Counted from the first letter of the stretch, positions 1-11,417 are shown. The stretch is 64,000 nucleotides of DNA from Marsupella aquatica (GCA_973895155.1 OZ316893.1:5518001-5582000); one strand, 5' to 3'. The notes: generated by a model not told the origin, from the letters alone. Numbers and translations are program-made.

Positions 1-270
1 TACATTGTCAGGCAGACATGTCAAATATAAGGTATTGGCAACAATTTCCTCTTATTGCATATACTATTGGTGGTGAGCACTTAAGATTTCAAGCATTTTG
101 AGCAGAAGAGGTAATGATATGGTTCAAACTGGGAAAGAAATTAATGGGTATGGACAACTTTGACAGATTCTTAAAATTGGAGCCGGGAAGAACTTTGAAG
201 ATGTGAAAATAATATTGAAAGAAATTTCAATCTTGTCAAGTACTTTTAGCCATAAGATTCCAGCCTTAAA

Positions 271-2712
271 ATGGAAAAAGGGTTCAAATTGAACACAGGG
301 AGCATGATTCCTGCTGTGGGATTAGGTACATGGCAATCAGATGGATCATCATGCCAAGCTGCGGTCTCCATGGCTTTGAAAGTAGGGTATAGACTGGTGG
401 ATTGTGCCCATCTATATGGGAATGAAATGGAGGTAGGCAATGCGCTACAAGAGGCATTTGAGGGAGGATTAGACAGGAACGACATTTTTATCTCATCAAA
501 GTTGTGGGTCACTTCTTTGGGTTCAAAGAGGGTTATAGAAGCTGCAAAAACATCTCTCAAGCATTTAAGACTCAGGTACCTTGACTTGTATTTGCTTCAT
601 TGGCCTAAATGTGCTCCAATAGGAGATGCCACGGATCCTCCATCTCATACAACTTTTGACATTATCAAACCCAAACATCAAATGGAAGAAATTTGGCGTG
701 CTATGGAGGTCCTTGTGGACCAAGGTCTCGTGAGGGCCATTGGTGTTAGCAATTTCAGCATTGGTCAGATCCAAAATATCTTAAGCTTTTGTAAAATAGT
801 TCCGGCTGTATATCAGGTGAGCAAGTTATGTCTTAAGTTGTGTTTGAATGTAAACAAATTGTTGAAATGCCAGTTTCAGGTCTGTGAATCCAGTAGCCAT
901 CCAACTGTGATCCATTAATTTGATGCATTCTGGTATAGTTTTAAACTAGTATAAAGCCTTCATGATGGCTGGTAACATTCTAGGCAGGGGGTAAATAAGG
1001 CTGTAGAGCCACTAATATGGGCATAAAGAAACATTGTTTGTATACATGTGTTAGCTCATTCTAGGACAAAATTATTTGATAGTTGCCTGGCCATTTCCTT
1101 TGTTAGTAAAGAACTGTTGAGTTGAGAACTAATTGGGAGGGGTATTACAATCTCATGAAAACTTCTCACTAGTACAGTCGTGTTCAATAAATTCTGATCT
1201 TGTCTCCAAAAAAAGCTCTACTAGCTATTCCATTGTTTACAAAATAATATATTTATGGACATCCACTATGCTGTGAAATATTTTATCCAGGAGGCTCAAT
1301 TTCCAAACTTCTTAGAGTTTTATATATTTTGGGAAGATGGTCCGTAATGTAGGGGGAGTTGCATCCTTATTGGCGGCAAGACCAACTAGTCAACTTCTGT
1401 AAATCCAAAGGCATCCATGTGGTTGCTCATACACCATTGGGGGTACCAAGTAGTCATATTGAAGTGGTTCCCATATATTCTTATTGTGGTAATGAAGCTG
1501 CAAACATTGTCAATTCCCCTTCTCCATCAAACCAAGACCCCCAACATGTTCCAAGGGCACGAGCAAAGTCAATTCATGCACCCATGTTGAGGACAACAAC
1601 TATTACTGAAGTCTCCCAAAGGCTAAACAAAACTGCTGCACAAGTGAGTAGATTTTCCCCGCTATTGATATCAAGCATCCATGGTTTATGTTTGTATTGT
1701 CATGCTCTTAAGAATCGTGTTTAAGTACGACTGCTGATTAATAATTATAAGCATGAAAACCAAGGTTGGTTCTCAACCTCAAACTGACTTCATTTCAAAT
1801 GAACCCTCTTTGCACTAGTTTCAATCTTCACAATCATTCTGTTTTTTTATGATAGTATAACATTGAATGGTCATGAAAGTGTGACCTACAGTAGGCAATA
1901 TGCTCCTATTTTTAGTCAAATTCAGATTCTCCCACTGCCTTTTCATTCGCCATTGTTCAACCTTTCGATACCTTTTATATTTATTTAATGAGACATAATA
2001 TGCCATGGTAGATTAGGTGGAATTGAATCTCATTCACTAAAATATTTGAGTCCCTCAAAGCACCCAAATCATACCTTTTAAGTTTAGAAGTGATTGTTTA
2101 CAAATATGAAGATATATATACTAGGTTACTTTCCCATTGACATTTTAAAGCTTGCCTACATATCAGTTACTAGCTAGCCTGTGAATTTAAAGCTGACACA
2201 ATACGAAGTTCCATAATTTAAAGATTTTTTCATACCCCACTCAAGTTGATACCCAAAAGTTTTGTCAGACTGTTTCGTGGTTTTGTTGTGTCCGGCAGCA
2301 AAACCAAACAACCCAAAATGAACACGGAACACCATGCATTTGTCACTTTATTATCCATGCTAGGATTTTAAAGACATTGCTACAGCATATGTTTCTTTGT
2401 TTTTCAAAGTAACGCAGTTCTAGCATGTGTTCGTAATTATATATTTAACACACAACCCTCATTCCTCAGATTATTCTCCGATGGGGAGTCCAAAGAGGTA
2501 CCACTGTTCTTCCTCGCAGCCTTCGACAAGACCGCATAGTATCCAACTTTGATATATTAGACTGGTCACTGTCGGATATTGACTGGAAGGCTGTTAACAG
2601 TTTTGAGCCACAACTTTGTCAAATTGAGGGCAATCATTCATACTTGCATGAGACTTCTCCTGGGGAACTGCAAGTTGTTGTAGAGTCAGACTTCAAGGAA
2701 TTAACGGACTGA
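271..2712 (+). CDS. Aldo-keto reductase, three exons
   Basis: Spliced model: exons 271-816, 1353-1643 and 2470-2712, giving 359 aa. Both introns are phase 0 with GT-AG ends (CAG|GTGAGC, GTAG|GGG, CAA|GTGAGT, CTCAG|ATT). The family reduces aldehydes, ketones or sugars with NADPH in a TIM barrel, usually in the cytosol. The tetrad is intact: Asp44 in VDCAHLYGNE, Tyr49, Lys77 in SSKLW, His110 in LLHWP. Later landmarks are GVSNFS, HPYWRQDQL and AHTPLG, and in exon 3 LPRSLRQDRIVSNFDI, where the plant family usually has IPKS. The protein is about 40 residues longer than the usual 310-320. The extra length lies mainly after HTPLG in exon 2 and at the C terminus. The start is the first ATG before the canonical beta-strand start (LNTGSMIPAVGLGTW). 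Substrate is unknown. The NPAVYQVE-type junction reads YQ-GEL here, so one residue at intron 1 is unusual. The splicing is inferred from homology, not from transcripts. Confidence 0.9.
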
Positions 2713-4913
2713 ACAATATACTTCCAAGGTTGGGCTTCACAAGGTTGCACTAATGTGAGATTTCATCATTTGGAAAGAAACCCGATGGTTTTTGACCAAA
2801 TTTTAATAGGAGAGGTGCCTCAACTAATGATACAATATTATTTTGTTTAAAATGTGGTTAAAAAAGAGAAACAATTAGAACCATGTATGTATAGAAGACA
2901 TTGTTCCAAAAAGGGTCATTTGGGAGCCTGTCTTCCAATTGGGAGGAGTAAAGAGCTTCCCATTCTTTAAATAAGAGTCAGAGGTATGGATAGGATATAC
3001 ATTGATGCATGGTTTTTTTTTGGATTGGATATGATTTAAAAATTACTAAGACATCGGTACTTCTGCATGAAAATGTTGATAGTCTTGATATGTTCTGACT
3101 ATTCAAAGCTCTCGTTTGTATAGTGTAGTAGTCGATCTGATATCCATGCAACTTTATATACTTAGTGGTTATAAATACAGTATATAGAAACAAAACAAAT
3201 TCTGAGTTGGTACCATGATCGATTTCACCATGACCTGCAAACACATTTATATGAAACCATCATTGAGTTCAGATCAATTACATATTTGTCTCAGACCTGT
3301 AAAGTGACAAGAAGTGAAATATTGGACAACGATGGAAGAAAGGGGAAATGCCAACAGCCAAATACAATATGTCAATACAGTAAAACCCAATATGTGTCCA
3401 GGGTTGAGGGAATTGCAGAACCTGAACCATATGTCAATTCACTTTGCAAGTCAGGAATGTCACAGACTGAAGAAAAATATACATTCTTGTTGCAAGCCTC
3501 CTTCTTGTGAACATTCCCCTTTCTATGTATATGTATAATTATGAGGAAGCTTGGTCTGGTTGTAGTTATTTTAATATATGATTGCCCAAACTATTATTTT
3601 CCTCCTCATCCCAAAGAAGTTACCACCTCCTACTGAGATTCAGTGGATTTAGGTACCCTATATATACCTAAATGAAGGTGGTGGATACATGAAGCTGGGA
3701 GGATAAAAACATTGTGCAAATGTACACCTTCAAATGCCTTTTGGGAAAATCCATAAACTAAGTTAATTTGTCTTGTACCTCAAGTTCATATTGTGGCTTA
3801 TATAACTATGAAAATAGAAAAAGAATCTATAACTTTAAACAATGATAAACTCTTGGGTCGTATCTAGCAAGGAAAATGCTAGAGGCACAGCGGTCTATGG
3901 CATGTGCTGGCAGGGCCAGGGGGTCAGAGTGACCAAGAACAATGACCTTGATTTCAAAAAAGTTATAGCTTTTAGCAACATTGCCACTAAAGATGTTCCT
4001 ATTTACAATATTTTTTTGAATTGCATTTAGAATCATGCCAAGGTTTTGCAAGACTCCTAACCAAAGCCAGAGAAGGGTTAACCATAATGCCTTACATTCT
4101 GTCCTCTATGACACACCTCAAGTTCTCTTCAGCACGTACATGTCAAGAGCAATCATGTGGGGTCTACTACTCTGTCTGTCCCCAGACTGCCATGAAGTTT
4201 GTAAACATATATAGAGTTTTGTGGGAACAGCTGGAATCTTTGAGATTGACGTTCAGCATTGAGGAGGTGAGGCAGCCATTGGAGCCACTCACATTTCTGG
4301 TGTGGATTCTCCCATTGCTGAGCCTTCATGCAATGGTTGCCATCTTTGTTTGGTTTCAAAGAAATGAAATTCCCGAGTTTTGTTGTGGGGAATCCACTTT
4401 GAGTCATCCATTCAAAAATGTCTCCCCGTGCAGGAGAGTGAAGGTGATTCACCTGGACAATGGAGATTTGATCCCTACAGAGTCTGGATGGAAAGTCCTC
4501 CAAATCAGGGAGCCATGCGGGGAAGACAAGTTCACCAGGGTAACTATAGACAAAACTATGACAGAATTACCAAAATAATAAACACAGTGGAAGTATTGTA
4601 AATTGGACCACCTTTACTGGCAATTGTAGTTCAAAGCTGTAAACAGTTCATTCGGGCAAAATTTTTTTCTTCTTATTTTTTGGAGTAAGAGTCCTTTACT
4701 TGGGAAAATCCAGGTTGAATTATTGTTGTTGTAAAATCTAAAAACCCATGAGTATTTTAGTATTGAAACCATGCATCATAGTATCAAACTTAACAACCCC
4801 AAGGAAGAAAGAGCAGCTTCCTTATGTCTTTTCTTCATAAGAAATTTAAACTGTCATAAAAGATCTAGATCTGGACTAAGAAATAGGAGTGTTTCAAAAT
4901 GATCTATTTATTT
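2713..4913. other. Intergenic, no recognisable gene
   Basis: AT-rich DNA between the reductase and copia copy 1. The 3' UTR of the reductase should lie in its first few hundred bases. The longest open frame (4021-4578, +, 185 codons) has no motif I recognise and its start context is unremarkable. I do not call it a gene. Confidence 0.5.
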
Positions 4914-4918
4914 AGAGT
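4914..4918. repeat. Target-site duplication, left (AGAGT)
   Basis: AGAGT immediately precedes the TG of the 5' LTR and recurs at 11413-11417 right after the CA of the 3' LTR. Five bases is the usual length for copia integrase. Confidence 0.95.
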
Positions 4919-5339
4919 TGTTGGGTATTTACTCTTACGTCTAGGTTAGGTATGACGTGGTTGGTACAACAACATGGGTTGGTACAACTACGTGGTTAGG
5001 TACAACTATGTGGTTAGGTACAACTATGTGGTTAGGTACAACTACGTGATTAGGTACAACTATGTGGTTAGGTACAACTAAGTTGCACACTATATCATAA
5101 GAGGCATGTGTGCTTGGAGAGGTAGAACCAAGGCTCATTGTTATGGAGCCACTTGAGAGATAGGGAGAGCTTACACTGTGGAGACTTGGTATAGCCGACG
5201 GGCTTAGAGTTCAGTAAAGCTCTCTTGTGTGTTCCCGTGGACGTAGCCTCAAGGAGGTGAACCACGTATCTCTTGTGTCGACTATTGTGCGTTGGATGGT
5301 TCATGGGCTTGCCATTGCGATCGTCGTCTATGCTCAACA
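4919..5339 (+). repeat. 5' LTR of copia copy 1
   Basis: 421 bp, beginning TGTTGGG and ending CTCAACA. U3 holds an array of 18-bp repeats (about 4949-5084), followed by a TATA-like TATATCAT at 5091. The end is fixed by the primer-binding site directly downstream and by the matching 3' LTR. Confidence 0.96.
4949..5084 (+). promoter_or_regulatory. 18-bp tandem repeats in LTR U3, candidate enhancer
   Basis: About seven units of roughly 18 bp (GTACAACTAYGTGRTTAG). Several carry ACGTG, the core of ABRE/G-box sites bound by plant bZIP factors; the others carry ATGTG, one transition away. GGTTAGG, the complement of CCTAACC, recurs and resembles a MYB site. The array sits just upstream of the TATA-like box at 5091, where tobacco Tnt1 carries its repeated BII activator boxes. 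The same array is in the 3' LTR (about 11022-11157) and in copy 2. Enhancer function is inferred. Confidence 0.55.
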
Positions 5340-5341
5340 AT

Positions 5342-5353
5342 TGGTATCAGAGC
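5342..5353 (+). other. Primer-binding site, initiator tRNA-Met
   Basis: TGGTATCAGAGC begins two bases after the 5' LTR end. It is complementary to the 3' end of plant initiator tRNA-Met, the usual copia primer. Confidence 0.95.
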
Positions 5354-6489
5354 ATGCTTGGGAGGTGACGTGTGTTCGTGACGGGATTTCATTACGGTTT
5401 TTCCAGCGTTGAGTGTCGGTGGATTTCCCGGAGTTCCGTCGCATGGAACTTGGAGTTTATGGGCTCAACGGATAGATCGGGGCAAGAGCTTTCTAACGGT
5501 GTGAAGAAATCGCTGAACGGAGCTCGTGGTGCAGAGAGATCTAAGTTTTCGTCGTTCTGGATTTTGTGAAGAAAGTTGACAATCGACTCGGAGGGAGAAG
5601 CGTCAAGTGTTTTGACTCAACGGAGAGATTGAGGCAAGACGATTGTTTTGAGTCTGGGATTGGCTCTTTGATGCAAAGAGGAAGGCTAAGCAAAATCAAT
5701 TACCTTGTTGGATTGGTGACGGCACCAAGTGCAATTGATCAACATTCGTTGTTGACAAGGTACCATTTTTTCTCTTTGAAAAACTGATTCGAAATTGGCT
5801 ATGGCAATTGAGAGAAATCTGTCATCTTTACCAATTTTTTTCTCCCTCGTTCTTTCCTCGTTTTGGGTGCTTCTTATATCGATCTTCACCGCCTCGAAGT
5901 CTAGTTTCCAAATCTGAAATCAGATCTTGATTTCGTCAAAACCCGAGTGAGATATCTTGCGTTTGGTGTCGAGGGGTACATTCTACCGTGTGTATTTTCT
6001 GCGCGCGCGACCAGATTTCGACGACGAAGGGTGGTAGGGGGTTTTGGGGGTTCGAGGACACGTGTCAGCCCCTCGATTGTTCTTCCAAAATTCCCACAGG
6101 GCCTATACAAGGGTCATAGAATATTCCAAAAAACCAGAGAGCTATTTTTTGACCGTCCGACAAAGATTTCATCCGTCGAACGGTAACTTTTTTGGTTATT
6201 TTTTGGCGAGGTCGTAGCCATTGAAGTTGGCAACGCGGCGCACCAATCACATCGTAATTCCGACAACGGGTTGTACTTGGTATTTCGGTTATTCCCTGAG
6301 GTGGTCAAAACGGGGGAGTTTCCCAAGGTTTACCCACCTCGACCGAAATTTGAATAACTTTTCCGTCAAATTTCGATTTTGATTTCGGTTTTCAGTATTG
6401 GACTCCTAGCTTTGTGGGCTACGCGGCGGTGTTGAGTTTCGAGTTTTTTGAGAAGTTGTGAAAAACAACAATTTTTGTGATTTTCTCAT
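5354..6489 (+). other. Untranslated leader of copia copy 1
   Basis: About 1.14 kb between the primer-binding site and the gag ATG. It contains short open frames (for example 5947-6186) without recognisable domains, and a CpG-rich patch near 6000. It presumably carries packaging signals; that is inference. Confidence 0.6.
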
Positions 6490-7530
6490 ATGAGTGATTC
6501 GGAGGAATTTTTCGAAGACGTGGAACTTGAAGCACGAGGATCACCGCGGTGGTTTCAGGGGCAGAGAGAGGAGCAGGAGGAAGAGCACGTGACACCGATA
6601 CCATCACCGGTGCGGCGTGTGGTGGAGGAAGCAGTACTACTACCGGAGCTCACGGTAGTGCCAAAGAAGAAGATGGGGACTTTCAAGCTTGGGGGACCCA
6701 AGTATGAAGTGACAAAGTATGATGGGCGCTCTGACTACTTGCTATGGGAGAAGCAGGTGAAGGGAGTGCTCTATGCGTCAGGGATGGGCCAACTGCTGAG
6801 CCCTCGTGAAGACGATGTTGATGAGAAACAATGGGACCGCATGCAGGAGCAGGGAGTGTGGTGTGTTACACTCTATCTCATGCCTCCCATCATCAAGTAG
6901 TTGGGTGCACATAAGGATTGCATGTCCTTGTTTGCGGAATTGCAGAGCAAGTATCACCGCAAGGAGTTGTCGAACCGGCTCTACACTTCCTACAAACTCA
7001 TGAGTTTCAGGATGAAGGAATCCGGCACAAAGTTGCAAGACCATGTGGATGCTTTCAACGACATGGTCGTTGACTTGGAAAACCTTGGGGAGACTTTGAA
7101 TGATGAGACGAAGGCTCTGCAGCTTCTTAGTTCATTGCCTCCATCTTACCAGTCCCTATCACGAGTGTTGTTGCATCGTGATAGGGATACCATTTCATAT
7201 AATGATGTGGTAAGTTCTCTGCTTAGTGATGATCTTCAGCAGAAGATGCACATCACATCACAGCCTTCATCATCTGGTGCTGCCCTCAATGTTAACCGTG
7301 GGAGGGGTATGCAGCGACCAACTGGGGACCGTAGAACCCAGTTTAGATCTAAATCCAGATCTAAGTCCAAGGGTAAATCCCCTCAGAGGAGGCAGGTGAC
7401 ATGTTGGAAGTGCAACCAAGTTGGACACTTCAAGCGAGACTGTAAGGGAAAGACAGCGGAAACTTCATCGGCAAATGTGGCTAGGGCTGATGGAGAAGCT
7501 GATTTACTCAATGATGAGTATGTTTTATGA
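6490..7530 (+). pseudogene. gag: copia gag with an in-frame stop
   Basis: The frame starts at ATG 6490 and matches copia-type gag (UBN2/gag-polypeptide family): WEKQVKGVLYASG near residue 80, the LSNRLYTSYKLMSF helix, LPPSYQSL, then a basic linker and one CX2CX4HX4C zinc knuckle (CWKCNQVGHFKRDC, 7402-7443) that binds RNA. A TAG at 6898-6900 interrupts it; copy 2 has CAG there, so the lesion is a C-to-T change. The frame closes at TGA 7528-7530, and copy 2 has the same TGA. Two extra codons near residue 57 distinguish it from copy 2. Gag forms the virus-like particle in the cytoplasm. Confidence 0.95.
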
Positions 7531-10500
7531 AGCCCCCCTATGGCCTGTGCACGTCATCTAGGAGAGCAGATGATGTGTGGATTCTTGATTGTGCTTGCTC
7601 TTTTCATATTTGTTACATTCATGAGTTTTTCAGTTCTCACTCTATTTCAAACGGTTCAGTTCTGATGGGAAATGATCACTCCTGTCAAATTGAGGGAATT
7701 GGGTCTGTGAAGATTCAAATGTTTGATGGCGCTGTGCGCACAGTGTCCGGAGTCAGGTATGTACCTGGCATGCGTAAGAATCTGATTTCACTCGGTGTGT
7801 TGGATTCAAATGGTCATCAATGGAGCGTTATTGATGGTGAACTTCAAGTCAGGTCGGGAGAGACAGTGATTTTGAAGGGGAGTAGACAAAAGAATTTGTA
7901 TGTGTTACAGGGCAATACTGTATGTGGAGAGGCCAATGTAACCAAGTCTCACGAGGAGATGACTCAACTGTGGCATTCACGGCTAGGCCATATGAGTGAG
8001 AAGGGTTTGGCTATCTTACGGAAGAATGGACTCATTTCTGATTTGCAATCTTGTAAATTAGAGTTTTGTGAGCATTGCATTCTTGGAAAGCAGCATCGTC
8101 GTGCTTTTGGTGTTGGAACTCATCGTTCCAAAGCGGTTCTTGAGTACATACATAGTGACGTGTGGGGTCCATCCCCGACTCCCTCACACTCTGGAAAGTT
8201 GTACTATGTATCATTTATTGATGATTACTCAAGATTTGTGTGAATTTATTTCATGACGCATAAGTCTGATGTCTTGTCCATTTTTAAGAAGTGGAAGGCC
8301 CAGGTGGAGAATCAGACTGGAAACACGATCAAGTGTTTGGATACAAGGGTGAAGAGTCTGAGGTCAGACAACGGCGGGGAGTACACTTCAATGGAATTTG
8401 AAGAGTACTGTTCAGAACAGGGGATAACTCGCCATCTCACCACAGTTTATACTCCGCAGCAGAATGGTGTCGCTGAGAGGCTCAATCAGACACTGTTGGA
8501 GCGGTCACGGAGTATGTTGAGCCAATCAGGTTTACCACAAGAATTTTGGGCAGAAGCTATCAATACCGCAGCTTATTTGGTAAATCTTTCTCCTTCTAGT
8601 GCTATCAATTTCAAAACGCCGTTTGAGATGCGCTATAAGCGGCAAGCAGACTATCATGGCTTGGTAGTTTTTGGAAGTGATGCATATGCTCTCACACCGA
8701 AGCAGAATAGGACCAAGTTGGATCCTACCTCCAAGAAATATGTTTTTCTTGGATACCAGAGTGGTGTGAAAGCCTATAGGCTATGGGATCCTATTGCCTG
8801 TAAGCTCGTTGTCAGTAGGGATGTTTCCTTCAATGAATCCAGATTATTGAAGGAGGGGGAGAATACTCAGGTCTCCCGTACTGACAAAGGAAAATCTCCT
8901 ATCCCGGATCTCGTTGAGGGGGAGATTGGTTATGAGGTGCATGACCGGAAAGAAGGAGTTGCTCCAATTATGGAGCTGGTTCTTGTGCCAGAGGAACTAG
9001 AGGAGTTTGTTGATGCTGGTGAGCAGCAAGTGGATGCTGTTGAGCTTCAAATTGTACCAGCACACGCAGATCAACCGGAGTCATCGGCTAGAAGAACATC
9101 TGGTCGCACTATACGCGCTCCACCAAGGTATGGACAGTGGGTTGATTCATCTCAACTGCAAGAGGATGATTTTACAGCTGATGATGAGGGTGATGTGTTA
9201 ATTTTGGAAGAAGGGGAACCTTCTTCATTTCATGAGGCAAGTGCTTCAAAGGAGAAGCAGAAGTGGACTGCAGCAATGCAAACGGAGATGCAGTCACTAA
9301 AGGACAACAAAACTTGGGAGCTTGTTAAGCTGCCTAAGGGTCAGCAAGTGGTGGACAGCAAGTGGATTTACAAGCTGAAGGATAATTCCATAGGAGGTGG
9401 ATCGAAGGTCTACAAGGCTAGATTGGTAGCAAAGGGATTCACACAAGAGAAAGGTGTGGATTACAATGAGGTCTTCTCACCAGTTGCTAAGTACTCTACA
9501 ATACGACTATTGTGTGTACTTGTTGTAATGTTTGGTCTGCTGCTAGATCAGATGGATGTTGTCACAACTTTCCTCTATGGCACATTGGAAGAGGTGATCT
9601 TCATGAGACAACCGCTAGGTTTTGTGAAGAGAGGACAGGAGGAATTGGTTTGCAGATTGCTGAAATCCTTGTATGGGTTGAAGCAGTCACCAAGACAGTG
9701 GAACAAGCGGTTTGACGATTGGATTCAGTCACAAGGTTTTCACAGAAGTGTATTTGACCCTTGTGTGTATTTGAAACCGGTAAAGAATGTTGTCTTTGGG
9801 TTCATTGTTTTAGTACTTTATGTGGATGATATGCTAATTGCAGCCAAGGATAGGTCTGAGATTGTTAAGCTCAAGGCACTGCTTAGTGCAGAGTTTAAGA
9901 TGAAGGACTTAGGGCCAGCTAAGAGGATTTTGGGTATGGAGATCACTAGGGACTTGGAGGCTGGCAAGCTATGGTTGACGCAGAGCAGTTATGCGAGGAA
10001 GGTAATTGCAAGGTTCAACATAGGGAATAGCAAGCCAGTAAGTACCCCGTTGGCTCCACACTTCAAGTTATCATCAGCGTTCTGTCCTACGGATGACACA
10101 GAGAAGGGGTTGATGTCAAAGGTTCCGCATGACAAGGCAGTGGGGAGTCTCATGTATTTGATGACTTGCACTAGACCTAATCTTGCCATGGCTATGGGCA
10201 AGGTGAGCAGGTACATGTCGAATCCAGGGAAGGTACACTGGGAAGCAGTGAAGTGGATTATCAGGTACTTGAAGGGTACCGTGGATCATGGTCTTTTATT
10301 TGATGCGAATGCAAAGAATGCTAAATCATTGATTGGCTATGTTGATTCTGACTATGGACAAGATTTGGACCGAAGGAGATCAACAACAGGATACGTGTTC
10401 ACACTTGGCGGTGGATGCATAAGTTGGAGGTCTACTTTGCAGAAGTGTATTGCTCAGTCTACTACAGAAGCGGAGTATGTTGCAGCTGCGGAAGTAGCAA

Positions 10501-10802
10501 AGGAAGCGATTTGGTTGAATAGACTTATCATTGAAATGGGATTGCCATAGGGGAATGTGAAGCTCCATTGTGATAGTCAAAGTGCGCTCCACCTTGCTGT
10601 GAACCAGGTGATGGACAGCAGAGTGAAGCACATTGACGTTAGGTACCATTTTATCAGGCAGGCTGTGTCTGATAATTTGTTTGAGCTAGTCAAGATTGAT
10701 GGTAAACTCAACCCGGCTGACGCATTTACCAAAGTGATTCCTTTGGAGAGTTTCTCTAGACATCGTGACGTATTGCAGGTTTTGCAATTGCATCACAAGT
10801 AG
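7531..10802 (+). pseudogene. pol: copia pol (PR-INT-RT-RNaseH), two in-frame stops
   Basis: Domains in order: protease (WILDCACSFH, 7578-7607; the usual Asp-Ser-Gly reads Asp-Cys-Ala); GAG-pre-integrase HHCC zinc finger (WHSRLGHMS ... CEHC, about 7972-8080); integrase core with D (HSDVWGP), D (SDNGGEY) and E (GVAERLN); reverse transcriptase with LYGLKQSPRQW and YVDD at 9819-9830; RNase H (GYVDSDYGQDLDRRRSTTGY, TTEAEY). Stops are TGA at 8241-8243 (TGG in copy 2) and TAG at 10548-10550 (CAG in copy 2). Pol lies in the -1 frame relative to gag because the junction is one base shorter than in copy 2. Natural stop TAG is at 10800-10802. The product would make and integrate the cDNA; this copy cannot encode it intact. 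Confidence 0.96.
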
Positions 10803-10981
10803 AGTTTTCTTAACATTCATTGTAATTACTGATATATGCTTTTCCTCATTCCTATGTTTAGGCTACGGCTTAGTTCTGGTTTGCTCTAGTTAGAGAGGGA
10901 AATCGGTTTGGTTTTTGTCTAGAACTTCCCGCTGAGGGATCATATACATTGACAGTATTACTCTCCCCTAGACCAGAGTCA

Positions 10982-10991
10982 AGGGGAAGAT
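10982..10991 (+). other. Polypurine tract of copia copy 1
   Basis: AGGGGAAGA followed by T directly abuts the TG of the 3' LTR, the expected site for plus-strand priming. Confidence 0.85.
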
Positions 10992-11412
10992 TGTTGGGTA
11001 TTTACTCTTACGTCTAGGTTAGGTATGACGTGGTTGGTACAACAACATGGGTTGGTACAACTACGTGGTTAGGTACAACTACGTGATTAGGTACAACTAT
11101 GTGGTTAGGTACAACTACGTGATTAGGTACAACTATGTGGTTAGGTACAACTAAGTTGCACACTATATCATAAGAGACATGTGTGCTTGGAGATGTAGAA
11201 CCAAGGCTCATTGTTATGGAGCCACTTGAGAGATAGGGAGAGCTTACACTGTGGAGACTCGGTATAGCTGACGGGCTTAGAGTTCAGTAAAGCTCTCTTG
11301 TGTGTTCCCGTGGACGTAGCCTCAAGGAGGTGAACCACGTATCTCTTGTGTCGACTATTGTGCGTTGGATGGTTCATGGGCTTGCCGTTGCGATCGTCGT
11401 CTATGCTCAACA
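10992..11412 (+). repeat. 3' LTR of copia copy 1
   Basis: 421 bp, TGTTGGG to CTCAACA, same length as the 5' LTR. I count seven substitutions and no gaps: two in one 18-bp unit, the others spread downstream. The last CA is followed by the AGAGT duplication. Confidence 0.96.
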
Positions 11413-11417
11413 AGAGT
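11413..11417. repeat. Target-site duplication, right (AGAGT)
   Basis: Exact match to 4914-4918. Confidence 0.95.

Larger units (their letters stand above)
4919..11412 (+). mobile_element. Ty1/copia LTR retrotransposon, copy 1, structurally complete
   Basis: A full 6.49-kb element: 5' LTR (4919-5339), tRNA primer-binding site, about 1.1 kb leader, gag, pol in the order PR-INT-RT-RNaseH (copia order), polypurine tract and 3' LTR (10992-11412). It is flanked by the perfect 5-bp duplication AGAGT (4914-4918 and 11413-11417), which shows insertion by an integrase. By eye the two LTRs differ at 7 of 421 positions (about 1.7%), so the insertion is fairly young. Pol motifs (KQSPRQW, YVDD, DLDRRRSTTGYVF) resemble the Tnt1/Tork-like lineages; that placement is an inference. 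The element is dead as read: three in-frame stops and a gag/pol frame change. Confidence 0.97.

Noticed and set aside
4021-4578. 185-codon plus-strand frame
   Set aside because: No recognisable motif or homologue; its length alone is not enough in a 64-kb window.
4941-5138. Minus-strand 65-codon frame encoding VVPNH repeats, also at 11014-11211 and plus 59229-59426
   Set aside because: It is the antisense of the 18-bp LTR repeats, which stay open because the unit is a multiple of three. No start context or family supports a protein.
5947-6186. Possible extra copia protein in the leader
   Set aside because: An Arg-rich 79-codon frame arising from a CpG-rich patch; the matching region of copy 2 is outside the window so conservation cannot be tested.
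7527-7530. ATGA overlap of gag stop and a pol ATG in copy 1, suggesting coupled re-initiation
   Set aside because: Copy 2 shows gag and pol in the same frame, so the copy 1 overlap is a by-product of a one-base junction difference.
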